Below, piece after piece: positions 1 through 5,644 of a stretch of 7,792 bases of DNA. A program made the translations under genes and the position numbers. Where the stretch lies: NCBI RefSeq assembly GCF_900765565.1, contig NZ_CAAFRZ010000194.1, positions 1-7,792 of the forward strand, written 5' to 3'. Numbering within the stretch: position 1 is the first letter of the stretch; every line of letters starts with the position of its first letter. The notes beneath the pieces were generated by a model. It made no database searches. It was not told where the DNA came from and worked only from the letters and a program-made list of their open reading frames with translations. Source of the stretch: an uncultured Dialister sp. (GTDB lineage Bacteria > Bacillota > Negativicutes > Veillonellales > Dialisteraceae).

Positions 1-24
1 CAACATACTAGCCTAACCACTCAA

Positions 25-50
25 AATAGCCCCACTATTGCGGGGCTATT
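25..50 (-). terminator. Second terminator-like hairpin downstream of the TRAP operon
   Basis: A 9-bp perfect stem (AATAGCCCC at 25-33, GGGGCTATT at 42-50) encloses an 8-nt loop. Read on the minus strand the stem runs into ATTTTGAG, a short U-rich tail. On the plus strand no U-tract follows the stem, so minus is the better orientation. It lies about 155 nt beyond the main terminator of the TRAP operon and may be a back-up terminator, or the end of a small transcript starting between the two hairpins. Stem seen directly; function inferred. Confidence 0.55.
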
Positions 51-205
51 AAATGACAATTCTCGGGACATTTTCAAAAATGCTTGACATTCCATTTTAT
101 TCAATTGTAAAAACTTTTAGGATTACTGTTGCAGACAGAATGTACCAGAAAAAGGGCCGTCAACCGGATTTTTATATATTACTTTTATGTATCAGACATT
201 ACGAA

Positions 206-231
206 AAAATCCCCGCTTCCGCAGGGATTTT
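206..231 (-). terminator. Intrinsic terminator of the TRAP operon
   Basis: The hairpin begins 7 nt after the stop codon of the permease gene. On the minus strand the stem is AAAATCCC pairing with GGGATTTT, extended inward by a U-G and two G-C pairs and closed by a GGAA (GNRA-type) tetraloop. A run of T residues (complement of A204-A209) follows directly. This is a textbook rho-independent terminator. Confidence 0.9.
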
Positions 232-238
232 AAATGGA

Positions 239-2224
239 TCAGGCATTTTCCGGATTCTTATGTTTCTTGGTACGGAAATACTGAAGCGCAAAGACAGCAA
301 CCAGGATCGCAATGCCGATGATATCAGTCAGTGTCTGTGGATCGATGAGGCACAGGCCACCGGCCAGGAGGATAATTCGTTCAATCACGTTGGCCTTGCA
401 GTAGAACTGACCGATCATGGCCCCAGAAATACCGGTCATACCGATGATAGCTGTGATGGTCGTGAACAGGACACTTCCAAAGGTAGCTCCGATACCCAGG
501 AGCTGGGGCGACAGGACGAAGACATAGGGGATGATAAATGCTGCGATCCCCAGTTTCGACGCGTTCACGCCGGTCTTCAGCGGATCGCCACCGGAAATAG
601 CGGAGCCTGCATAGGCAGCCAGAGCTACTGGAGGCGTAATATCGGCGATAATTCCGAAGTAGAATACAAACATGTGAGCCGCCAGGATCGGAACGCCCAG
701 CTGGATCAGGGCCGGTGCAGCGATGGTGGAAGTAATGACGTAATTTGCTGTGGTCGGCACGCCCATGCCGAGGATCAGGGATGTGAGCATGGTGCAGAGG
801 AGAAGGAGCATGAAGTTGCCCGATGCCACGGTAACCAGGGCCGAAGCCAGTTTCAGGCCCACACCGGTCTTAGTGACAATACCGATAATCATACCGGCAG
901 AGGCGCAGGCGATGATGACGCCCAGGGCCCCTCTGGCGCCTTTCACAAGGCCATCCACAATGTCCCAGAAGCTCATGCGGGTATTGGCCCGGAGCATAGC
1001 GGTACCGATGGAAATAAAGATACCTGCCAGGGCAGCTTTCATAGGTGTGTAACCGGAAGCAAGGAGGCCGATGATGGCAATCAGCGGAATGGCCAGATGA
1101 CCTTCTTCCTTCATGATCTTTGTCCATGCCGGAAGCTGGCTTCTGGGTGTTCCTTCCAGATGGTTCTTCTTGGCTTCAAAATGAACGCCCAGGAAAACGC
1201 CGAGGAAATAGAGGATAGCCGGAACAACGGCTGCCTTCACGACTTCCATGTAAGGGATGCCCACAAATTCAGCCATCAGGAATGCTGCAGCTCCCATGAT
1301 AGGAGGCATGAGCTGGCCACCGGTAGAAGCCGCTGCTTCTACGGCGCCGGCGAAGTTTTTGTGATACCCCAGTTTTTTCATCATGGGGATGGTAAAAGAA
1401 CCGGAACCCACGACGTTAGCTACGGAAGATCCGGAAATGGTTCCCTGGAGGGCGGAGGAAATGACGGCTACCTTAGCCGGTCCGCCGGAAGCCCATCCGG
1501 CAATGGCATTGGCGATATCGATGAAGAACTTGCCAAGGCCTGTCTTTTCCAGGTAAGCGCCGAAGAGGATAAACAGGAAAATAAAGGTCGAGGAAACGCC
1601 CAGCGGAATACCGAAGACGCCTTCTGTGGTGAAGAACAGGTGCCCCACCATCTGCTTGATGGTGAGTCCCCGATGTGCCAGGGGCCCCGGCATATAGGGT
1701 CCCAGGAACCCATAGGCCAGGAAGCAGAGCACCACGATGACAATGGGCAGACCCACGATACGGCGGGCCGCTTCCAGGACCATGATAATTCCCACAAGAC
1801 CAACCACCGCATCCACCGGCGTTACGGTCCCGGCACGGAGGATGAGCTGCTGGTAATTCACAAGAATGTAGATTGGCGGTATCATGGCCACCACAGCCAG
1901 AATCACATCAATCGGATGGAACCGGCCTTCCTTGACCCAGGATTTTTTCGTAGGGCAGAGGAGGAAAACGAGGCAGATGCCGAAGGACAGGTGGATACAC
2001 CGCTGGATCATGGCATCCAGGGTACCGAAGAGGCCCGTGTAAATCTGGAACAGGGAGAAGCAGATACAGATAATAGCCACAATCTTCCCGCAGATGCCCT
2101 TGTACTCCACAGTATTGGATTCCTTATCCAGGGACTTCAGCTTTTCCTGCATTTCATTGCTTAACTGACCATCTGCGGCTGCAGGATTTCCGGCAGGTGT
2201 TCCCTTTTTCTCTAAATCGGCCAA
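239..2224 (-). CDS. TRAP transporter permease, fused 4TM/12TM (DctQM-like) type
   Basis: Integral membrane subunit of a TRAP (tripartite ATP-independent periplasmic) uptake system. It imports the substrate delivered by the solute-binding protein, driven by an ion gradient. The protein (661 aa from the chosen start) is almost entirely hydrophobic. After a charged tail of about 40 residues, roughly four helices (within 45-165) correspond to the small DctQ-like part, and the rest is the DctM-like large part. Conserved TRAP large-subunit motifs are visible: GSSVANVVGSGSF (about 265-277), GGQLMPP (302-308), GMGVPTTANYV (486-496) and DITPPVALAAYAG (528-540). Start choice: the upstream AGGAG (2234-2238) lies 9 nt from a TTG at 2224-2222. 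An earlier TTG at 2233-2231 overlaps the DUF1850 stop but touches the SD with no spacer, so I prefer 2224. It is the last gene of the TAXI-DUF1850-permease operon. Family call is firm; substrate unknown. Confidence 0.95.
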   Translation of the reverse strand: MADLEKKGTPAGNPAAADGQLSNEMQEKLKSLDKESNTVEYKGICGKIVAIICICFSLFQIYTGLFGTLDAMIQRCIHLSFGICLVFLLCPTKKSWVKEGRFHPIDVILAVVAMIPPIYILVNYQQLILRAGTVTPVDAVVGLVGIIMVLEAARRIVGLPIVIVVLCFLAYGFLGPYMPGPLAHRGLTIKQMVGHLFFTTEGVFGIPLGVSSTFIFLFILFGAYLEKTGLGKFFIDIANAIAGWASGGPAKVAVISSALQGTISGSSVANVVGSGSFTIPMMKKLGYHKNFAGAVEAAASTGGQLMPPIMGAAAFLMAEFVGIPYMEVVKAAVVPAILYFLGVFLGVHFEAKKNHLEGTPRSQLPAWTKIMKEEGHLAIPLIAIIGLLASGYTPMKAALAGIFISIGTAMLRANTRMSFWDIVDGLVKGARGALGVIIACASAGMIIGIVTKTGVGLKLASALVTVASGNFMLLLLCTMLTSLILGMGVPTTANYVITSTIAAPALIQLGVPILAAHMFVFYFGIIADITPPVALAAYAGSAISGGDPLKTGVNASKLGIAAFIIPYVFVLSPQLLGIGATFGSVLFTTITAIIGMTGISGAMIGQFYCKANVIERIILLAGGLCLIDPQTLTDIIGIAILVAVFALQYFRTKKHKNPENA

Positions 2225-2229
2225 AATAA

Positions 2230-2754
2230 TCAACTCCTAATTTCTTTTTTCATGTACCACCCTTTGTACAGCGGTGCTACATACAGCTTTAATTCCTTTC
2301 CCAAAGGAACCATGGAGTCCAGATCATAGTCTGTATCCCCGATGGTCAGCGTTCCGTGGTTTGTCACTCCATTGCGGAGAGACAGTTCCGGGAAATTGCG
2401 GTTTATGTCGTCCAGAACGAACCAGCCATCTTCTTCCCGGAAGTGACCTTCGTCAGCAGAGAAAGGAAGGCCCACCCCCATAGATTGATATTTGGTGGAT
2501 TTAAGAACAAAGCCATCTGTAATCTGATTGACTTCCAGATACTCATAAATCATTGTTTTCTGTACGGAATGATGGTAGGCCAGTGTTACCGGCGTACCGG
2601 CTTCCACTTTCTGCCGGAAAATGATGCCATCCGCTGTCTGCCCGAATACATAGGGCTGCCGGATGAGCCACCCGCCTACGGTGGTCACAAGGCCTACGAT
2701 GATTCCGAAGATGATAATCACTGTTTCCAGTGTCCCATTTTTCTGTTTCTTCAT
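2230..2754 (-). CDS. DUF1850 domain protein, TRAP-associated, membrane-anchored
   Basis: A 174-aa protein with one N-terminal hydrophobic segment (about residues 11-31), probably a membrane anchor or uncleaved signal, followed by a domain outside the membrane. The core resembles DUF1850: HHSV (61-64), a conserved Glu in the YEYLEV stretch (71), and SMGVGLP (91-97). DUF1850 proteins recur beside TAXI-type solute-binding proteins and fused TRAP permeases, and that is the context here; no biochemical role is established. It lies 74 nt after the solute-binding gene and ends 5 nt before the preferred permease start. Its ATG has no SD in the usual window; the perfect AAGGAGG is 34 nt upstream, separated by a stable hairpin (2761-2788). 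No in-frame ATG, GTG or TTG occurs between that SD and the ATG, so the ATG at 2754 is the likely start. Confidence 0.88.
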   Translation of the reverse strand: MKKQKNGTLETVIIIFGIIVGLVTTVGGWLIRQPYVFGQTADGIIFRQKVEAGTPVTLAYHHSVQKTMIYEYLEVNQITDGFVLKSTKYQSMGVGLPFSADEGHFREEDGWFVLDDINRNFPELSLRNGVTNHGTLTIGDTDYDLDSMVPLGKELKLYVAPLYKGWYMKKEIRS

Positions 2755-2760
2755 GAAAGT

Positions 2761-2788
2761 GAGAACGGACCCCTTGAGGCCCGTTCTC
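2761..2788 (-). promoter_or_regulatory. Intercistronic hairpin between solute-binding protein and DUF1850 genes
   Basis: On the minus strand GAGAACGG pairs with CCGTTCTC, and the stem continues with one G-U and two C-G pairs (11 bp), closing on a UCAAGG loop. The G-U pair would be an A-C mismatch on the plus strand, so the fold fits the minus-strand mRNA better. It is not followed by a U-tract, so it is not a classical terminator. It lies in the mRNA between the abundant-type solute-binding gene and the downstream membrane genes, where such stems can protect the upstream message. It also sits exactly between the SD (2789-2795) and the start codon of the DUF1850 gene. Confidence 0.7.
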
Positions 2789-2795
2789 CCTCCTT
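2789..2795 (-). promoter_or_regulatory. Distant Shine-Dalgarno for the DUF1850 gene
   Basis: A perfect AAGGAGG on the minus strand, 34 nt from the DUF1850 ATG in linear distance. With the 2761-2788 hairpin folded, only six unpaired nucleotides (2755-2760) remain between the stem base and the ATG, which gives a normal effective spacing. Confidence 0.6.
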
Positions 2796-2828
2796 TCTAT
2801 GGCAAGTCGGATCCTATCGGGATTCTCC

Positions 2829-3812
2829 TTATTTCGCCTTCAGGTACTTTTCAGCGCCTGCATTCATCTTGATGGACATGCCTTCCAGAGCCGTATCCTT
2901 GGTGATGTACTTGCCTACGGCATGGGCAGCTTTCATGCGGTCCAGATGTTCATAAATGGCTTTCACAATCTGTTCACCGAGGTCATCGGAGAGCTTGTCG
3001 GTGGTAACGATGACGCACTTGACAGCCACCGTATCCACATCTTCATCCTGTCCGGGGTAAGTGCCCTTTGGAATGACCATCTTGGTGTAGTACGGATATT
3101 TCTGCATGAGCTGGTCAACGATCTTCGGATCAATATTAACGATGGAAGCAGATTTGTTGGCAGCCAGATCCTGGATAGCTGCAGTCGGATAGCCGGCAAC
3201 AACTACGCCTGCATCTACGTTGCCATCCTTCAGTGCATCTGCTGCTTCGCCGAAGGACAGGTACTGTACATCGATATCGTTATAAGTAATACCATAGGCT
3301 TCAAGAATCTGGCGGGCATTGGCTTCAGCACCGGAGCCGGAAGCACCGACGGCCACTTTCTTGCCCTTCAGGTCGGCAATGGTCTTAATGCCTTTGTCTT
3401 TGGTGGTAACGAACTGGATTGTTTCCGGATAGAGAGCGGCAATACCACGGAGGCTGTCCATTTTGTTGTCTTTGAACATTTCCTTGCCGTTGGCTGCGTA
3501 GTAGGCAATATCATTCTGGATGAAGGCAATATCTACAGAGCCATCTTTCAGCATATTGACATTGGCAACGGAAGCGCCTGTGGACTGGGCCGATGCATTC
3601 ATTCCTTTAATGTTCTGGTTCAGAAGTTCTGCCAGTGCACCGCCTAAGGGGTAATAGGTGCCTGCCGTGCCGCCGGTAGCAATATTCAGGAACTGCTTAC
3701 CGCCGCCTGCAGAACCGGATCCGCCGCTTCCACCGCCGCATCCTGCGAGAAGAGCTGCACCTGCCATGCAGAGAGCACCTGCCACAATCAGTTTCTTCAA
3801 TGTTTTCTTCAT
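2829..3812 (-). CDS. TAXI family TRAP transporter solute-binding lipoprotein
   Basis: Extracytoplasmic receptor that captures the substrate for the TRAP permease encoded downstream. The 327-aa protein starts with a lipoprotein signal: basic MKKTLKK, a hydrophobic stretch, then LLAGC with Cys25 as the predicted lipidated residue. A Gly/Ser-rich linker (26-38) follows. The mature part opens with NIATGGTAGTYYPLGG (about 43-58), the hallmark of the TAXI group of TRAP binding proteins, and continues with features typical of the two-lobed fold (VDIAFIQND 93-101, DLKGKKVAVGASGSG 147-161). Full length for the family. The ATG is preceded by AAGGAGG (3821-3827) at 8 nt, so the start is secure. First gene of the transporter operon. 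TAXI proteins are often annotated for glutamate or other carboxylates, but substrate cannot be assigned here. Confidence 0.96.
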   Translation of the reverse strand: MKKTLKKLIVAGALCMAGAALLAGCGGGSGGSGSAGGGKQFLNIATGGTAGTYYPLGGALAELLNQNIKGMNASAQSTGASVANVNMLKDGSVDIAFIQNDIAYYAANGKEMFKDNKMDSLRGIAALYPETIQFVTTKDKGIKTIADLKGKKVAVGASGSGAEANARQILEAYGITYNDIDVQYLSFGEAADALKDGNVDAGVVVAGYPTAAIQDLAANKSASIVNIDPKIVDQLMQKYPYYTKMVIPKGTYPGQDEDVDTVAVKCVIVTTDKLSDDLGEQIVKAIYEHLDRMKAAHAVGKYITKDTALEGMSIKMNAGAEKYLKAK

Positions 3813-3858
3813 AATGCCGTCCTCCTTAACCCTCTAACGGAAAGTCCGATACCTGTCT

Positions 3859-3886
3859 ATTTTGAATTCCATCGGTGTCTTTCCAA
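3859..3886 (-). promoter_or_regulatory. Possible promoter of the TRAP operon
   Basis: On the minus strand TTGGAA (3881-3886) and CAAAAT (3859-3864) are spaced by 16 nt, matching the -35 and -10 consensus at 4/6 each. The site lies between the dcd terminator and the solute-binding gene SD, where a promoter is expected. The match is weak and the exact position is uncertain. Confidence 0.35.
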
Positions 3887-3907
3887 ATTCCCCGCACAGA
3901 GTGAAAT

Positions 3908-3951
3908 AAAAAAGCAGCCCGGCGCACAGGAAATCCCCATGCGTCTGCTGC
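3908..3951 (-). terminator. Intrinsic terminator of the HNH-like/dcd operon
   Basis: On the minus strand GCAGC (3951-3947) pairs with GCTGC (3918-3914). An inner CGCA/TGCG pairing and a short apical helix lie between them. Six T residues (3913-3908) follow directly. It lies about 40 nt after the dcd stop and before the transporter operon, so it probably separates the two transcripts. The interrupted stem is the only weakness. Confidence 0.7.
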
Positions 3952-3992
3952 AGCTTCTTCGCTCGTTGTGCTATAAAGTTATCATTATAATA

Positions 3993-4514
3993 CTACTTTT
4001 CGAAATCTTTGTAAAGGAGGCTTGGCTGGATTCCCTTATTATTCTGGTATTTCCCGCTGTCATAGCTGTCAGCCTCTCCCAGGACCGTGTGGAAATAGAT
4101 CTGGCAGATCTCCACGCCCGCATAAATCCGGATAGGCTGGACACAGAACATTTCCAGTGTCCAGTAGCCGGAAAAGCCGACATCACCGAACCCGGCGGTT
4201 ACATGGATAAAGAGTCCCAGCCTCCCGATAGAAGAGCGGCCTTCCAGCATGGGAACGAAACATTTGGTTTTCGTATATTCCTGGGTCCTGCCAAGGTAGA
4301 GTTTATTGGGCTGGAGCACGATTCCCTCTTCCGGAATATGGATGAGTGTGCCTTCATTCCTTTTTTTCATATCCAGTTCATGGTTGTTATAGACCATGAG
4401 CTCATCGGAAAGGGTCAGGTTATAACTGTTTGGATTCACCTTTTTCGGATCAAAGGGATCAATGATAATTTCTTCGCCCATGTGGCGGACGATTTCCCTG
4501 CCGGACAGAATCAT
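3993..4514 (-). CDS. dcd: dCTP deaminase (possibly the bifunctional dUMP-forming type)
   Basis: Cytosolic enzyme of pyrimidine deoxynucleotide metabolism. It deaminates dCTP to dUTP or, in bifunctional members, directly to dUMP plus pyrophosphate, feeding thymidylate synthesis. The 173-aa protein is of normal family length. The active-site block EGRSSIGRLGL (91-101) holds Arg93, Ser94 and Arg98, and the catalytic Glu is E121 in TLEM. The 23-residue Arg-to-Glu spacing equals that recalled for E. coli Dcd R115/E138. The segment HVTAGFGDVGFSG (104-116) has Gly-Phe after TA where E. coli has His-Arg, as in the mycobacterial bifunctional enzyme, and D111 fits the conserved Asp of the bifunctional archaeal enzyme. 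The ATG overlaps the upstream stop as ATGA, and GAGGAA (4521-4526) lies 6 nt upstream, implying translational coupling. Family call firm; product (dUTP or dUMP) inferred. Confidence 0.95.
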   Translation of the reverse strand: MILSGREIVRHMGEEIIIDPFDPKKVNPNSYNLTLSDELMVYNNHELDMKKRNEGTLIHIPEEGIVLQPNKLYLGRTQEYTKTKCFVPMLEGRSSIGRLGLFIHVTAGFGDVGFSGYWTLEMFCVQPIRIYAGVEICQIYFHTVLGEADSYDSGKYQNNKGIQPSLLYKDFEK

Positions 4515-5461
4515 TTCAGCTTCCTCGCTTCCTGGTTAAAAATTTTACGATGAATGGCCATACGGCGATGTTTGAAGGGAGCCTTTGCCAACTCCCCCGG
4601 TTCCAAATGAAACAGTTCCCTCTCTTTTTCAGAAAGGGCTGGTGAAACGAGCAGTTCCCCCTTATTAGTAAATGAAATCAGATGGGCGGAAAACAGGGCG
4701 CCATGGGTAGGACAGAACAGGGGCCCCTTTGTCCTCGTATCTCCCTCTTCGTAGGGAAACGCTTTCAGGAGAGAAATACGGCGGGCGCCGCAGACAAGGC
4801 AGCACGGGTCTTCTACCATGGACTTTCGCTGGAAAGACTCTTCTTCTTCCAGTTCCCTGCGGATTCGACTGACCGTGACCGTTGCAGGATGGGCAAACAG
4901 GCTTCCTTCCGTACCGGCCGACGACTCATCTTCCTCCAAAATATGGCGGACTTCCAAGGAAAAGGTCCCTTTGGCGGTCCGGATTTCCCGGTACGCACTG
5001 GCCGCCTCCGGCTTGAGGATCCAGTAGTAAGCACCGTCTTCCCCTTCTGTGCCGTCAAAAACATATTCCCAGGGGGCACGGTCGTAGGTTTCAGGCTCTT
5101 CCAAAGCAGCGCCTGTCACCTTCTCCCCATCCAGGGTATAGGTCTCGTAGGACCCGGCATCCCACTTTTTCTTCCTGGTCCTTTTCTTTGCCGGCTTCTC
5201 CGGGTAAACCGGAATCCTGCCCTGTTCCACCAGTTCTCGGATTTTTCCACCCGCCCAGCCTACGGCGGAATTCAAAGCGCGGTATTCCATATGAAGGGCG
5301 GCAGCTATATTTTTCCCGTTGTCCATATGGTCCACAGAATGATAGAGACGGTCAAAAATCTCCATCATGAGCCGGGTCATGACCGCCGGGTTTCCCATGA
5401 GAAGCAGCCATCCTTCCCGGGTGATCGCATCCCACCGTTTCAGTCCTTTTCGCCTTGCCAT
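4511..5461 (-). CDS. Uncharacterised protein with C-terminal HNH-like zinc domain
   Basis: A 316-aa soluble protein that I do not recognise as a named family. The N-terminal 80 residues are helical, with a possible helix-turn-helix segment (NIAAALHMEYRALNSAVGW, 51-69). A very basic linker KKRTRKKKW (92-100) and an acidic middle part follow. A segment ending YYWILKPEAASAY (145-157) resembles the linker in some winged-helix plus HNH proteins. The C-terminus has CLVCG (Cys221, Cys224), then LFCPTHGALFSAHLISF (248-264; Cys250, His253) and a Gly-Glu-Leu-Leu-Val-Ser strand, the layout of HNH_2-type domains. The usual catalytic His after the first strand and the second His of the HH pair appear to be missing, so it may bind zinc or DNA without cutting. 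Strong SD-like AAGGCGGTGA (5466-5475) precedes the ATG. First gene of an operon with dcd. Gene certain enough; domain call tentative, function unknown. Confidence 0.85.
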   Translation of the reverse strand: MARRKGLKRWDAITREGWLLLMGNPAVMTRLMMEIFDRLYHSVDHMDNGKNIAAALHMEYRALNSAVGWAGGKIRELVEQGRIPVYPEKPAKKRTRKKKWDAGSYETYTLDGEKVTGAALEEPETYDRAPWEYVFDGTEGEDGAYYWILKPEAASAYREIRTAKGTFSLEVRHILEEDESSAGTEGSLFAHPATVTVSRIRRELEEEESFQRKSMVEDPCCLVCGARRISLLKAFPYEEGDTRTKGPLFCPTHGALFSAHLISFTNKGELLVSPALSEKERELFHLEPGELAKAPFKHRRMAIHRKIFNQEARKLK

Positions 5462-5495
5462 CCCTTCACCGCCTTTAAACGTAAGTCTTTTTGTT

Positions 5496-5504
5496 ATTAT
5501 AACA
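5496..5504 (-). promoter_or_regulatory. Extended -10 promoter of the HNH-like/dcd operon
   Basis: The minus strand reads TGTTATAAT, a perfect TATAAT with the extended TGn motif. A weak -35 (TTCACC, 4/6) lies 18 nt upstream. The predicted start of transcription is near 5489, leaving a leader of about 28 nt before the ATG at 5461. Confidence 0.75.
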
Positions 5505-5523
5505 TTTTGTCATAGAAATGGTG

Positions 5524-5560
5524 AATGGGAAAACAGAACTGTTTTCGCAGCTTTCCCATT
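5524..5560. promoter_or_regulatory. Nested palindrome upstream of the HNH-like/dcd promoter
   Basis: A 9-bp inverted repeat (AATGGGAAA at 5524-5532, TTTCCCATT at 5552-5560) contains a second palindrome, AAAACAG-AA-CTGTTTT (5530-5545). It begins about 20 nt upstream of the -10 and covers roughly -35 to -70. It could be an operator or a hairpin; no U-tract follows on either strand, so a terminator is unlikely. No regulator can be named from the sequence. Confidence 0.4.
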
Positions 5561-5606
5561 CTGGCGAAAAAGCTCTTCACTATTAATCAGGAGTCAGGAA
5601 TGATGG

Positions 5607-5634
5607 CGCGGCGCACAATTCATAGAGTGCCGCG
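5607..5634. other. GC-rich hairpin in the prfC/HNH-like intergenic region
   Basis: CGCGGC-GC-AC (5607-5616) pairs with GTGCCGCG (5627-5634) with a 2-nt bulge and a 10-nt loop. On the plus strand the stem is followed by AGTTTT, so it could be a weak plus-strand terminator, although no plus-strand gene is seen. It borders the left side of the long inverted repeat. Confidence 0.35.
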
Positions 5635-5644
5635 AGTTTTGATG

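Noticed and set aside
84..112. Plus-strand promoter with perfect TTGACA
   Set aside because: The only -10 candidate (TAAAAA, 18-nt spacer) is poor and no plus-strand gene lies downstream.
53..2164. 703-codon open frame on the plus strand opposite the permease gene
   Set aside because: It is antisense to a clear TRAP permease. Its strongly hydrophilic, Gly/Asp/His/Arg-rich, domain-free product is what the complement of hydrophobic codons yields. No SD precedes it.
2799..3647. 282-codon plus-strand frame opposite the solute-binding protein gene
   Set aside because: Antisense shadow; the minus-strand protein has a signal peptide, TAXI motif and perfect SD, while this one has none.
4682..5515. 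277-codon plus-strand frame opposite the HNH-like gene
   Set aside because: Because the minus-strand gene is itself unrecognised I weighed both. The minus strand has a promoter, near-perfect SD, an ATGA overlap with dcd and zinc-ligand motifs; the plus frame has no such support.
5530..5545. SOS (LexA) box upstream of the HNH-like/dcd operon
   Set aside because: The palindrome is AAAACAG-AA-CTGTTTT, which has the half-sites in the wrong orientation for CTGT-N8-ACAG and lacks the CGAAC-N4-GTTCG form used in Firmicutes.
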